Shown here: positions 1-12,661 of the stretch, one piece after another
How positions within the stretch are numbered: position 1 is the stretch's first letter
Layout: each line of letters begins with the position of its first letter
NCBI GenBank assembly: GCA_963555705.1
Contig: OY743171.1
Span: forward strand, 14,259,352 to 14,323,351
From: Ligustrum vulgare
Lineage: Eukaryota; Streptophyta; Magnoliopsida; Lamiales; Oleaceae
Length of the DNA: 64,000 nucleotides
Direction: 5' to 3'
Notes under the pieces: generated by a model
Told to the model about the DNA's origin: nothing
Seen by the model: only the letters and a program-made list of their open reading frames with translations
The model's database searches: none
Position numbers and translations under genes: made by a program

Positions 1-993
1 CGATTTTGGTAAATACAGTTTCAAGAAGCTCTTTTCTAATCTTTGGAAGTTGACTCATCTTTACATTCACACTAAGTTAAATTTAATAAAAAAAAATACA
101 ATTTAAAGCCATATTAATATTATAGACCAAATGAATAGGAGAATCCTAAATTTTTTTAATAAAAAATAAAAATGTATTGCTCTTTTCTTCAAGATCAGCT
201 AAGTTTTGAATTGAAAAATAGATCGGGTTTTCTGACACGGACAAAAAAAAAAAAAAAAAACATTAAAATGTAGAAAAAACTTCGAAAACAATATAAAAAT
301 GCAAAATTAATTTAGGACTAAGAATACTAGATCTTATCTTTTTGAAGAGTTCAACGATGCGTCTTTGATCTACAAAGATTTCTATCAATTTTTGAGTCTA
401 ATTACATTTAATCATTCAACATTTCTGGTGCGGTGGTAAAGCTTATTAATATTATACAAACCAATAAGTGTCAGGGACAATTACTCTTACATGCGTGACT
501 TCTTCTTAGAAGGTCAGTATTTACATATGAATAACTTTGTGTTGCGATTTATAAAGTGACAACGTTTTGAATTAAAGATGTTGATTTGTGATAAGAATGA
601 AAGACCAACAAATTCAACAAACAATGTAGTGTACAAAGAAGTATTCCAAAACTTATAGTAATATGAAACCAATTAATGATAATCTTATCTGTTATTTGTT
701 TTGTTTAAGGATTCATTTAATTTCACATATGATATTTTTATTCAGACGTTTCTTCCTGTGCATCGCACGAGGTAAATACTAGTAAATTAATAAAAAAAAT
801 AAAAAGTAGAGGAATGGGTCAAGTACAAGGTCCAATTTTGGATATTGTGAAGGACTAGAGTGGAGAAAATAGGAAGAAAGTGGAAGAGGAAAAAAAATAT
901 TAGAGTGGGACCCACTACTTTTTGTATGTCTCTCTTACGTACTAGATACCATGACCGACCCAACCATTGAGAATGCTCTAAAACTAGCAAACT
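1..993. other. AT-rich intergenic DNA, no gene recognised
   Basis: I see no coding frame with recognisable protein similarity, no structural RNA and no element boundary here. It contains a short A-tract near 243-260. The small ORFs within it are low complexity and not supported. Confidence 0.6.
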
Positions 994-996
994 TAA

Positions 997-1750
997 GCCC
1001 CTGTTCTCTTTGCTATTTTGAGGTCGTTTTCTGTTTTTATTTTCGAAAACGCAAAAAACGCGTTCTCTTTACCATTTTCGAAAACGCATTTTGGAAAACA
1101 AAAAAAAAAATTTGTACACAAAACGGAAAACGCCCGAAACATCTGAGCTTAATATAAAGTTTTTATTTTTTTTATTTTTTTTTAGAATTATCCTAATTTG
1201 GAACTAAGCCTAAATAAAGAATATATTTTTTTTTTTTTGAGAATTATCCTAACTTGGAACTTAGTTTAAATAAAGTTTTATTGAATTCAATATCAACATT
1301 ACAAAAAAAAATTAAATGAGAATTCTTATTGTTATATTTCAAAAAATGCAATGATAAATGGACTCTGGTGGTTGTGAAAGAACTTGCATTTTCTGGATTT
1401 TAATAGAAGTAGAGCTTTCTCAAGTCTCGAACATGACCAAGCTGTGTTAATATAGACTCTTAATGCTCACATTAGTGTGTTGCATGTAACCATATTTTTA
1501 GTGTATTGTGAAAGGAAATTTGAGTTGGAGTTAGTAGTATTCTGCAAGCAAATTAATTAAAAATAGTTTAAATAGTGTTCTGCAAAATTTCAAACAGAAC
1601 GTGTTTTCCAACTTTTCATTTTCAAAAACAGTTTTTAGAAATGACAAACCAAATGCGTTTTCAGCAAATTTGAAAACAAAAATGAAAACACAAAATACAA
1701 AACATTTTCGAAAATGAAAATACAAAATAAAATACAAACAGAACGCCACC
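997..1750 (+). mobile_element. Non-autonomous PIF/Harbinger-like TIR element, copy 1
   Basis: The ends read GCCCCTGTTCTCTTTG on the left and, reverse-complemented, GGTGGCGTTCTGTTTG on the right. These are imperfect terminal inverted repeats sharing GTTCTnTTTG. A TAA trinucleotide lies on both sides (994-996 and 1751-1753), matching the 3-bp TTA/TAA duplication typical of PIF/Harbinger (family knowledge). Subterminal sequence is rich in TTTTCGAAAA-type motifs at both ends. There is no transposase frame. A second copy lies in opposite orientation at 42649-43524. Confidence 0.6.
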
Positions 1751-1830
1751 TAACATTTTTAAAAAAAATTAGGTGTTAATGATTAAGAATAAATATAATT
1801 TATATTATATATAATATAAACATAATAATC

Positions 1831-1834
<4 letters not shown>

Positions 1835-1884
<50 letters not shown>
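1835..1884. repeat. (AT)n microsatellite
   Basis: About 50 bp of uninterrupted alternating A and T. Confidence 0.95.
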
Positions 1885-1889
<5 letters not shown>

Positions 1890-1919
1890 CTAATATAATA
1901 TTAAATTAAAAACTCAAAC

Positions 1920-3180
1920 AATTGATGTCACAACCTACCTCATCCCCCCGCCCCCACACCACCCACTCCCACTGATACCACCCCATCCCACCCCACAAAA
2001 ATGAGTTTTTTCTCTTGATATTTTTTCACCCCACCCCACCCCACCCGCAAAGTGACAATTAATCACAGAAAATCACAAATAGCAATTATAAATTTAATCT
2101 CAAATTTCACCCTATCCTACCTCACCCCACCCCACCCAACTTCAACCCACATGCAAAGTCACATTTGATCACGTAAAGGCACAATTCGATCACAATTACA
2201 AATTTGGTTGTAAAATTTACCCCACCCCTCCCCTCCCCTCCCCTCCCCTCCCCACCCCACCTCACCCCCAAAGTCACAATTGATCGCGCAAGATCATAAT
2301 TCAGTCATACAAAGTCGTAATTAGATCACACCCCACCCCAAAAATGATTTTTTTCTCTAAGTTCCCCCACCCCCACTATATCCCCACCGAGACTCAAAAT
2401 GATTTTTTCTCTCTGTTTTCCAATCCGCACTTCACTCAACCCGCAAAGTCACAATTGGTCACATAAAGTTACATTTCAGTCACAAATCACAATCGAAAAT
2501 TTCACTACAATCCCATCCTAACCCATCCAACTCTACCCACAAGCAAAGTCACAATCGGTTACACAAGGTCACAATTCGATCAAAATTACAAATTTAGTTG
2601 CAAAATCCAACCCACCCCAACCCAACCCCAAAGTCACGATCACACAAAGTCACAATTACAAATTTAGTTGCAAAATTCATCCTACTCCACCTCACCTCAC
2701 CTCACCCCACATGCAAAGTCACAGTTGGTCACACAAAATTATAGTTGGTCACAAAATATCACAATTCAGTCACAATTACAAATTTAGTTGCAAAACCCCA
2801 CCCACCCCACCCCACCCCCAAAGTCATAGTTCGGTCACACAAAGTCACGGTTAGGTCAAACGAGGTCACAATTAGGTAACAATTGGTTACACAAAGTAAC
2901 AATTCGGTCACAATTAAAATTTTAGTTGCAAAACTCACCCCATCCCACCCCAACTCACCCTACATGCAAAGTTACAATTGATCACACAAAGTCACAATTT
3001 GATCTCAATTACAAATTAAGTTGCAAAATTCACTCCACCCATCCACCCACCCCCGCCCCTGCCCCAAAAGTCACAGTTGGTCACACAAAGTCACTGTTGG
3101 TCACACAAGGTTGTGGTTAGGTCACACAAAAGTCGTAGTTAGGTCAAATAAGGTCACAGTTCGATCGCACGAGATCACAA
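1920..3180. repeat. Degenerate GTCACA / CCCACC two-level tandem array
   Basis: The stretch alternates C-rich blocks (CCCACCCCACCCC-like) with blocks built from AAAGTCACAATTGGTCACA, ending repeatedly in ACAAATTTAGTTGCAAAA. The higher-order unit is irregular, roughly 90-200 bp, and the inner unit is about 14-20 bp around GTCACA. It is not coding: the small frames across it simply translate the repeat. No TIR or LTR ends were found. A related TGTGAC-rich array in the opposite sense lies at 19341-19852. Confidence 0.8.
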
Positions 3181-3496
3181 TGACAATTTCCCCCAAAATC
3201 TATACGTTTCAACAAGCGACTATAATGATAGGAACTGTTTTCCAGGATTGCATGGAACTACTGGGCTTATGCCTATTTATTATTATTATTTTTCCTTTCG
3301 TGACTCATTAACCCCTTGTATTTCTCCTGTGCAGAAAGTTACTATTTAAAATATCGATTTTAATATGTATTTGTAAAATTTTAATGCTTATACATAATTA
3401 ACACAAATTCAAAATGCGTAAAAAGTAATATTATATTATAATAACTATTAAAATTTAATAAATAATATAACTAATTCAAATATAACCAACACAAAT
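3181..3496. other. Spacer, nothing recognised
   Basis: AT-rich sequence between the GTCACA array and the LINE remnant. I see no gene or element end. Confidence 0.5.
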
Positions 3497-5070
3497 CCAA
3501 AATGCGATATTTGTCATTCAGACTATGAAACAAATTTCCACGCCTTGATCAGATGTGAGCGTGCTCACAACTTGTGGAGCCACACTGGGAAAAATGATCC
3601 ACGAGTTCAAAGGAAAAGAATTCTCGAATTTTACGCACACAGTAGGCTGAAGGTGGGCGAGTTTGAAAAAGTGTGTATGATTGTGTGGCAAATCTGGAGT
3701 AATCGAAATGGTATGATTCATGGAAGGAGTATACCACCATTAGAATGCCAATGTCAGAGGCTACTAGAGTACTGGCAGAGTTCCAAATTGTACAACTTGC
3801 TCTTAAGGTGCCGAATTTGAACACTGCAAATCAATCGAGGGCATCTCACAGAAGACATTGGTAGGCCCCACCAAATGATACACTCAATTAACGCTGACGC
3901 ATCAGTGAGTGTTGAGGGACTGATTTTCATTAGGGTCATAATCCGTAACAATCATGCTGAGATAATGGGCTCACTCGACAAATGCTTACATGGAAATTTC
4001 TCCCCACTCACAGCGGAATTATTGGCTATCCGAGAAGGGCTTAAATTTGCAAACGAGCTTGGGATATGAGTACATATTGTGGAAACTAATTCATTGCTCT
4101 CAGTCTAAACAATCAACCATCATTTCCCCTACTCACCAGTTTTGAACGTAGTAGGATTGCAGACAACGTATGGCTCAGATGGTGAACTGCTCTATTCGAC
4201 ATACTTTGAGACTAGCAAACCAGGTGGCTCATGAATTAGTGTTGTTGAGATCGTACCCAAAATGTGGCACATTGGACCACCAGCGAAGGCCCAATGAGGG
4301 CCCAGTGGACTATACCCCATGGTTAAAGCTTAGAATATCACCTTGGGTCAACTGCCGAGGTGGAATATCACGCGAACCTCTTTGGCTGAACTGATTTGTG
4401 TCTGGCCGATGTGCTTTATGCTTAACCGATGTGCTTTACAGTGAAGCACAGAAGAGGGATGGGACAAGGGATGGAGTCAGAGATGTGAGACCACCTTTAC
4501 CATGAAGTGACAGGCGCACATCCCCTACAAAGTGTAGTAATGATTAATATCAAAAGACAAGATCTACTTTTTAGAAGTTAGGGTAAATACAAGTGTAAAG
4601 TATGTCACGTATCACGATCCAAAACAACGAGTTCCTCTATAAATAGAGCACTCCTTCCGGTTTGTAGGGGGTTAGCAATTTCATACTCTTAACTAAATAT
4701 TTTACTCTCACTCCCTTTTCTCTCTTTTACACATTTATATTTCCCGCACTCAATTTTTATCTGCTTGAAATGAGCACTGAATTTGGCATCGGAGTGCAAA
4801 TGGGAGCCACCTCGGCCTCCTTTGCAAACTGATCATTTGTCACAATGCGCAGGAGATCCACATGTTCAAGAGGGAGAAGCTGAGACGTGTTGGTCCAAGG
4901 TCCAGCCGGATTTTTTGGTCAACAAGCGTTATTGACCAAGACTTCTAGGAATGATTTTTTGTGTTGCGAAGAGGTTCCTACCTCTATTGTTAAGTTTGTG
5001 GACTACGATTGTTCTCACATGATTGATTAATATTAAATTCGTTTTCCTCAAAAAAAATAAAAAAAATAAA
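3497..5070 (+). pseudogene. LINE-type zf-RVT / RNase H remnant, split by a solo LTR
   Basis: The + strand frame starting near 3503 reads a zinc-binding zf-RVT segment (CDIC...HALIRCERAHNLW), followed by the typical VWQIWSNRN. A diverged RNase H (RVT_3) follows, with INADAS, then PLTAELLAIREGLKFANELGI, then LRLANQVAHEL. It carries stops at 3818-3820 and after 4066 and a frameshift before 4170. At 4243 the frame is cut by a solo LTR and resumes at about 4930 with the expected C-terminal RNase H tail. An A-rich 3' end (about 5049-5070) fits a LINE poly(A) tail. Upstream endonuclease and RT parts are absent, so this is a 5'-truncated, dead copy. The alternative, a host RNase H-like gene of the same family, is less likely given the A-tail. 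Confidence 0.75.
4243..4924 (+). mobile_element. Solo LTR of the Tat/Retand family
   Basis: 682 bp, starting TGTTGAGATCGTACCC and ending GGTCAACA. It aligns along its length with the two LTRs of the complete element at 43902-56223. Flanking pentamers are AGTGT (4238-4242) and AGCGT (4925-4929), a TSD with one C/T difference. A solo LTR is the usual product of recombination between two LTRs (established knowledge). It lies inside the LINE RNase H frame. A TATAAATAGAGCACTC promoter-like box lies near 4638-4653. Confidence 0.9.
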
Positions 5071-5222
5071 TTATAATAGCTTCTTTGAATAGTAAAATTC
5101 AAATTATATATTTAAATAATAAATTACTATTAATTTCAATAATTTTTATGAGTTATTATTAATTTCAAAGAAAATACTAATATAGTAATTTATTTAATGA
5201 TATATCATGTTTGATTTAATAT

Positions 5223-6218
5223 TGTCGACGTCAAAAAATGACTTGAACACATGTCATTCTCTTAGTCAATTTAAATGGAAAATATAAGAAAAGAGTAAGG
5301 AAATTTGAACACACGATAGGGCCGAACTTGCGATCCGACCTTATTTGATTTTTCTCTTGTATATATGAGGAGAAAATTTGAGAGTACAAATAGTTTGAGA
5401 GAGTTTTCCTCTCCTTATGTGAGGGGAAACTTGAATCCCTTTTCTTTACTATACATAGCCATATTTATAGGCAAAAATGTAATAATTACACTGACAAGTT
5501 GCTAATACCTTAATCAAATATAATGGTGCTTTTTTATCAACTAGTTGTCCTTCTTGGTTCCTGAAAGTGGCCTTGGTGGGACCTTCTCTGAGTTGGATAT
5601 GACATGGCTGCAATTTGTATATAGCTTGTGGATAAGTTAAAGGAATATAATTGATGTTCTTTGGGAATTGTGAAAGATAAAAGATATTTAAGCAAGTGGG
5701 CCAAGTGGATCCACTAGATACTTTAATACTTGATTGGATAAATATTCTATCTCTAAGGTAGGCAGAGAACTAGATCTCGTATTCTGAACTTAATATGATG
5801 GTCTTCACTTCAACACCTAAATTAGACTTTCCCAAGTCTTTTATTTAGACTTTTAAATCGTCCAAGGCACTTCCAGGTCTTCTTATCTTCAAGGTCCTCC
5901 TAGCTCCGAGGTCTTCGGGGGAAGACAAGTCTAGGTCTTCAGGTCGGAGGCCATCCGTAGAAGACTTGTCGAGGTCTTCAGGTCGGATGTCATCCGTGGA
6001 AGACATGGTGAGATCTTTTGGAGAAGACCTGTCGAAGGTCTTGACCTCTTCTAAGGTGCTAGGTTGAGTTTTTCAGGTTCGAAATTTTATGACGAGGTCT
6101 TAGCTTTGTTTGCATCCCTCATGAAGACCTCTAATCTTTCTTTTGTTGACTTGGAGCTTAAAGTGGGTCCTCAAATAGTATGGGATAAATCAAGCATCTC
6201 AAGTTTATGTGGTCAACA
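5223..6218 (-). mobile_element. LTR-like repeat (family B), probable 3' LTR of a - strand element
   Basis: About 996 bp, from TGTCGACGTC to GTGGTCAACA, with TG...CA ends. It is homologous to 43870-43901 plus 56224-57151, which fixes both ends. On the - strand it is immediately preceded by CCTTGTGGGGCAAT (6219-6232), a good polypurine tract, so I read it as the 3' LTR of a - strand element whose internal part runs to the right. No second LTR of this family adjoins it, so the element is incomplete. Lineage not resolved. Confidence 0.6.
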
Positions 6219-6232
6219 ATTGCCCCACAAGG
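6219..6232 (-). other. Polypurine tract next to the family B LTR
   Basis: Reads CCTTGTGGGGCAAT on the - strand directly before the LTR start. This is the position expected for plus-strand priming in an LTR retroelement. Confidence 0.5.
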
Positions 6233-7990
6233 TATGTGCTAAATATATTTAGTTCAGACCTTATTTCAACATCTTTTAGTCACTGTCCTCAGGTACTTTG
6301 CTGATTAACTCTACCAAGACTGAACTCTTCTAAGGTTGAGGTCTTACATACTATGCTTTTCTTTGATGCCAATGTGCTTTTGCCCCCAGGACTGCAAGTG
6401 TTTTGGATAAGAACATAGCAGATGCAAAGGCTTTTAGACCAATGTCTTTCTTCTTTTTGGGAGCTCTTGAGATGTATTGCTTGTCCATATCTTTATAAAT
6501 GAAAGCACTTCTAGTTTTGGCCTAAGTATCAAGCTCTTTTTTGTTTGTATTGAAATTTAGCAATTTTTCAAGTGTTAAGCTATTATTGTTTCGAATAATG
6601 AACATAAATTAAATGGCTCGTACCTTCGAATATCTTAATAAGTATGTATAAGTACAAATATATTTAAGTTCTTAATATAATTCAAATACTTCAGTATATT
6701 ACTAAGTAGTTGACATAATTAGAATAGCTCGTACCTTAGGGGCTTATTGATTGAACTTTAGGCTTGAGGATGTCCAATTTTGTATTTTGAATTTTGCTAG
6801 TTCGAGTCCTTTGCTTGAAGATTTTGACCTGCAATTATAGATCTTTTTTGTTCTTTTTTAGGACCTTTTATCACTTTTAGAACATTCTGATGCTCATATG
6901 AGATCAGGTTTTTGTTCATCTGGTGCTCTCATGGGATCGGGGTTTTCTTCCAAGTGTGCAACACTTACACTCCTTGGGAGTCATTTATCCTCTCGTGGGG
7001 ATTTTTGGACGATTTGAGCCCTTATCCTCCCATAAGGATTGCCGAACTATTTACCAGCTGGGCATTTTACCAGACCTTGGTCAGGTTTTGTTTCCTTGTT
7101 GAGTTTTAAGGCCATGGCCTAACTCAGGACTTCTAAGGGCCGTAGCCAAACTCAGGAATTTTATTGGAGAGCTTAGGGCTGTAGCCGATCTCATAACATC
7201 TGAGGACTGTAGTCTAACTCTGAGCTTCTTTTATTCTTCAATGTCCTTGCTCTCGCATGTTGTGGACTTTGTGGACTGTTTATTTAGATTTGAGATATTT
7301 CGATCTTTGTTGAGCTTCTTTTTTTAGGCCTTTTTGCATGCAGAGTACCTCGCCTTTAGGGATTCTTGGAAGATCTTCTCTTTTTCAGTACCTCTTGTAA
7401 GTTGATCTTTGAGGTATTCTTCATGAGCCAATGTCTTTTTCATCTAAGGCAGTCATGTAATATTGAGGCCATTATATGCATCCAAACTTTTTATATTGGT
7501 TCAACATGTTCACCAAATTATCACATCACGAGGGTTTATTAATAGAACCCTTTGACCGTGTATGTTGACTGGATTTGTAGAGCTCAACCTCGTGGATTAT
7601 TGCTAATACCATCCTGATTCCATGCTCTCATTTCTTGATGAGCTCTACATAATGAAGGTGAAAAACCGGTTTGCGGTCTAGCATTCTAGGCCAAATCTTT
7701 TTTGCTACCGAACTGCGTGGCTGAACTTATAATGCAACCTCGTACGTGGAGAAACTAGGACTGCACGGCCGAACATAAACTATAATGCCAAACTAGGACT
7801 GCATGGCTGAACAGGGTGGCTTCCTATGTAAGCTGTATGTTTGCGAACTAGCTGCATGTTTTCCCAGTTAAGTCGCATGGCTGTGAACTTATCTCCATGG
7901 ATTCCTAGCACCGATCTTCGATTTCAGATTACCATTAACTAATTTAGACCATACTCCCGATCTCTGGACTAAGATTTCCATGACTGAACT
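6233..7990 (-). repeat. Non-coding internal region of element B, left piece, with GAACTG/GGCTG degenerate repeats
   Basis: There is no coding frame with recognisable similarity. From about 7090 it holds loosely repeated phrases (GCCGTAGCCAAACTCAGG-like), and from about 7690 repeats of the type CCGAACTGCGTGGCTG. The same phrases continue after the Tekay insertion at 17408. The stretch therefore looks like one repeat-rich, non-coding 3' internal region of an LTR element, interrupted at 7991. Confidence 0.45.
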
Positions 7991-10246
7991 TGTCACGACC
8001 CGTCCCAGATCACCCTATTGGACCTGAAACGTGACGTGTGCCGATGGCAAATGACAACTAGATGTTGGACCCACCACCAAGGAAAACTTGAATTTACTTA
8101 TCTATCAGATTCACCTTTAATTAAATTTGATCCCATAAGTATTAATAAAAATTTTGACAGAGTCCCCCCTATATTATTGACATAACCAACCTGTAATTCA
8201 ACGTCAAATCCTAAAAAATCATGCATAATAATCATAAAGACTTCCAAACCTTCCAAGCATAACATTAATGTAATAATACAATTGAAATTCTTAGTCAATT
8301 CTTTTAATATATATACATATAACCCGTATTACATAATCACCGGGCCTATTACCGACAAGGCCACAAAAGAATATCACAGCCTATAATATGAGCCCAAAAG
8401 ATAACTTCTAAATACCATATAAGAATAAATCATAGAAATGCCTACATTTAGCTCGTCTGGCGGCGATGACTCTATCCAAGCTGCTCAAAATCTGAACTTT
8501 TTCCTATAAGGAAGAGATAGGGAGAAATGTGAGCTTGTAACTCAGTGAGTGGAGTTTATGAAGTAATTTCCTTTATAAACCATTTTTGAAAACATAATTT
8601 ATTTCATAAGTTTTTACCACTTTAAATCAAATCATACATGCTAAGAACAATCATAAAGATCGTAGAATAATCATCTGTGGCATAACTGATAAACTGTAAT
8701 ACATAAGAAAATCACACCAAAGGTACCCAACTAAATCATCCGAAATCTGTATCTAGTCATACGCTCGTATACTACTGAGCACCTCCGTACTCGGCCCAAA
8801 GCCCCTCTGGGTACAAAAGTGGGTCCCGAAGACCTCATATATGCACCCTTACACACGGGCCATAGGCCCCCTCCGTGCATAAGACTGGATCTTAAGATCA
8901 TCAAAACACGGGTCATATGCCCCCTCCATGACAGAGCCTTAAGATCTCAAATAATATCCGTTAGTACACGGGGGCCCAAGGCCCCCTCCGTGCACTAACA
9001 CAAGAACAGATAACCACATGGGTACTTTTGGTGATTTTGAAATCATACATGCCAACTTAACTAATTATGCTCGTAAAACATGGTAAAAAGAGTCATTATG
9101 ATAAACAAACTTAATTTTAAAACATTTGTTTTGATAATCATGCTAAAAGCAAGTAATTTCAAAATCATTTGTAACTTGTAGAAAATCATTGTGAATAACG
9201 TAGAAAATTCTTTAAGTTTATTCTCCACTCACAAAATAATTGACAATCCACTAGCTTGGTCGATATATAGCGCTGACTTCCTTGTCACCTCCTGAGATAA
9301 AATAAAATCATCACATCAACATTTAAAATCACTTTAAAAGATAATATAGCAAAAGAGTCTCATTCTTGAATTAACTCATTCAACTTGTTTTCTCATATTA
9401 CACCATACTTACCCTTTTTACTTAGGAACATAAAATCACCTCTAAAGACTAATTAAGTTCTAATATCACTTAAGATTCAAAATTAGAGCCACATTTATCT
9501 AAATCTCAATTTTCCATTTTTACAAGCTTACTAGTTTATTTACCCCTCTTCATAACTAAACCAACATTCATCATCAACACCAACAATTCCATTTCTAGCA
9601 CAAAACAAACCAAAATACAAGTTTATCTCAACTTAATCACTAGTTTAACCCAATGACATAAAACCCTAATATTTAATGCCAAGCATTTATTTCAATAAAC
9701 TTAACTATATAACTAGAATCACCAAAATCATCATTCCCACATTCATATATAACTCACATTTAAACTATAAATCAAAAGCCCTAATTTTACACATTATTGA
9801 ACAATAAATATTTTACCACTTACCTCTTAATGTTAGGAAAATATGGTAGAATAACACCCACACACACTTTGAGTTGGATGGGCTCTTCCTTCTTCTTCCT
9901 TTCCTTTCTTTTTCTTTTCTTTCTTTTCTTCTTCTTTTTTCTCTCTCTCTTCTTTCTCCCGATTTTTCTGCGTCCAGCCTCTGCCCTCTGTTGGTCCCTT
10001 TTTGGTTTGGCAATATGTTTGATATAATTAGTATTATAATATGTAAAGTATTTAGTTATTGCCAAGAAGGTCCCCACTCTTATTTCTTGATTTAATTAAA
10101 TCCTCAACATGTATAAGTTTTAGAAAAATAATCCCAACAAATAAAATAATATAATTTGGTCCTAATTTGACTTTGACTTGACTATTCCATATATGACTTT
10201 GACTAGTAAAAGTTTGACTAATAAAAATAATAATTGGGTTGTTACA
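7991..10246 (-). repeat. 3' LTR of the Tekay/Del element
   Basis: On the + strand it begins TGTCACGACCCGTCCC and ends GGGTTGTTACA. It includes a tandem block with ACGGGCCATAGGCCCCCTCC-type phrases (about 8855-9000) and a pyrimidine-rich tract at 9885-9960. The long Arg/Lys-rich and Phe-rich frames across that tract are artefacts of the composition. Confidence 0.95.
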
Positions 10247-11654
10247 ATCTTACCTCCTTCAAAGAATTTCGTCCTCGAAATTCAATCACCAAATAGATGA
10301 GGATATTGAACACGAATTGCTCCTCATGTTCCCATGTTGCCTCTTCTGCTGGGTGATTTCCCCATCGGACCTTTACTAATGAAACCATCTCATTTTCATC
10401 AATTTGCTCCTTCCGCTCCAATATTTCAATGGGTTGTTCTTCATAGCTCAAATTCTCCTTTAGCTCCATTGGTTGGAATTCCAATACATGAGACACGTCA
10501 GGGATGTACTTACGAAGCATAGATACATGAAACACATTGTGTATTCTGGACAACTCATCTGGAAAAGCAAGTCGATAAGCAACTGGACCAATCCTCTCAA
10601 CAATCTCATAGGGTCCAATATACCTAGGACTTAGCTTCCCTCTCTTGCCAAACCTCAAAATACCTTTCCATGGCGATAACTTTAAGAAGACTTTATCCCC
10701 AACTTCAAACTCCAAATCCTTTCTGCGTCTGTCAGCGTAACTCTTTTTTCGATCTTGTGCTATCTTTAGTCTTTCTTGAATAATTTTTACCTTTTCAGTT
10801 GCCATTTGAACCATCCCTACTAACTTTCTCTCACCCACTTCGGTCCAACAAACTGGAGTCCTGCACCTCCTACCATATAGTGCCTCGAAAGGAGCCATCT
10901 CAATACTGGAATGATAACTGTTATTATAAGCAAACTCCATCCAGCGTAAATGAGTATCCCAACTCCCTTTGAACTCGAGAGCACAAGCTCAATGCATATC
11001 TTCTAGGGTCTGAATGGTTCTCTCAGATTGACCATCCGTCTGTGGGTGAAATGCAGTACTAAACTGAACCTTTGTGCCCAAAGCAATCTGCAACTTTGGT
11101 CAAAATTGAGACGTGAATCGAGGATCTCTATCAGACACAATAGAAACTGGAGCCCCATACAGACAGACTACCTCATCGACATATAATTTTGCTAACTTAG
11201 TCAATGTAAATGTAGCTTTAATTGGTAAAAACCTTACGGTCTTTGTCAACCTATCCAAAATCACCCAAACACCATCATTAACACTTTGAGTACGAGGAAG
11301 ACCAAATAGAAAATTCATAGTGATGTGCTCCCACTTCCACTCTGGAATAGGCAATGGTTGCAAAGTTCCAGCATATTTCTGATGAACTGGTTTCACTTGT
11401 TGGCAAATAAAACATCTAGACACAAACTCGGCAATATCTCTCTTCATGCTTGGCCACCAGTAATGTTCCTTCAACATATGATACATTTTTGTGCTGCCTG
11501 GATGCATTGCATAAGCTGAATTATGTGCTTCTTCTAGTATCTCATTTTTCAACTCTAAAATATCTGGAACACATAATCTGTTTCCCATAACTAGAGTGCC
11601 ATCATCTACGATAGAAAAATCTGTTCGTATTCCAGTTTCAACTTCTGCCTTCAA
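10242..11654 (-). pseudogene. pol: Tekay/Del pol, integrase and chromodomain part
   Basis: Read on the - strand. The frame opens with the integrase zinc-binding segment (HPGSTKMYHMLKEHYWWP, then CFICQQVKP), then the core with its aspartates, SDRDPRF and HPQTDGQSE. The C-terminal part holds the GPY/F region (ELSRIHNVFHVSMLRKYIPD) and a chromodomain (VKVRWGNHPAEEATWEHEEQ). Stops interrupt it at 11097-11099 (TGA where Trp is expected after SQF) and near 10989 (TGA where Arg is expected). Both are explained by a single transition. Chromodomain integrases direct insertion toward particular chromatin in this clade (established knowledge). The copy cannot make an intact integrase. Confidence 0.9.
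10247..10260 (-). other. Polypurine tract of the Tekay/Del element
   Basis: GAAGGAGGTAAGAT on the - strand, immediately before the 3' LTR start TGTAACA. Confidence 0.8.
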
Positions 11655-11659
11655 TATTC

Positions 11660-12661
11660 TCAGTGATAGATCCTTAGACTGGCCTGTTTAACTTTATCCA
11701 CTAGACGAGGCTTCACCTGAAACATAGCTAGCACTGCCCCTGAAGTAGTGGCTGATAACTGAGCATTCAAGTTTCTAAATTCACACATCAAAGAAGCACA
11801 TACTGCATTTGTTTGGTTCGAGGTACTACTGGCTTTTCGACTAAGTGCATCAGCAACTACATTTGCTTTACCTGGATGGTAATAAATTTTACAATCATAA
11901 TCCTTAATCAATTCTAACCATCTTCTTTGCCTCAAGTGCAATTCTTTCTGAGTAAAAATATACTTCAAGCTTTTGTGATCAGTGAAAATCTGATACCTCT
12001 CACCATATAAATAGTGCCTCCAAATTGTGAGAGCCAAAACCACCGCAGCCAATTCTAAATCATGTGTGGGATAATTCAATTCATGTTTCTTCAATTGTCT
12101 TGAAGCATAAGCCACAACTTTTCCATTTTGCATCAAAACACATCCCAAACCTTGTCTCGAAGCATCACTATAAATCACAAATTCTTCACCTGGTGATGGA
12201 AGTGTAAGTATAGGAGCAGAAACCAACCTATTCTTCAATTCTTGAAAACTCTTCTCACACTCTTCAGTCCAAACAAACTTTGAGCTCTTCCATGTCAAAC
12301 TGGTCAATGGAAAGGCAATCTTAGAAAATCCCTCCACAAAACGACGATAATATCCGGCTAAACAAAGAAAACTCCTCACCTCAGTCACATTATTAGGACG
12401 TTCCCATTTCATCACTGCCTCTGTCTTTACAGGATCAACATAAATTCCTTCAGCTGAAATCACATGTCCTAAAAATACAACCTTGTCTAGCCAAAACTCA
12501 CATTTTGAGAACTTAGCATATAATTGTTTATCTCGCAAGGTCTGCAAAATAATCTTCAAATGCTCTGCATGCTCATCATGGTTGGAAGAATAAATCAATA
12601 TATCATCAATAAAGACAATAACAAATCTATCCAAATAAGGATGTAGAATCCTGTTCATCAA
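11660..12661 (-). pseudogene. pol: Tekay/Del pol, RT C-terminal half and RNase H
   Basis: The - strand frame starts just after the RT palm motif MPFGLTNA and contains the catalytic FIDDILIYS. It then reads KCEFW...VVFLGHVIS, the connection ([19 protein letters not shown]) and RNase H ([48 protein letters not shown]). It is out of frame with the upstream part because one base is missing in the codons following NA near 12665. It is also out of frame with the integrase because one base is missing near 11690. Otherwise the protein aligns end to end with a chromovirus polyprotein. Confidence 0.92.

Noticed and set aside
2759..3311. ORFs within the GTCACA array
   Set aside because: Period-driven frames of a degenerate repeat; no start context or similarity.
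9797..10077. Arg/Lys-rich or Phe-rich ORFs at 9813-10077 and 16966-17256
   Set aside because: They translate the pyrimidine-rich tract of the Tekay LTRs on either strand and occur in both LTRs; composition artefacts.
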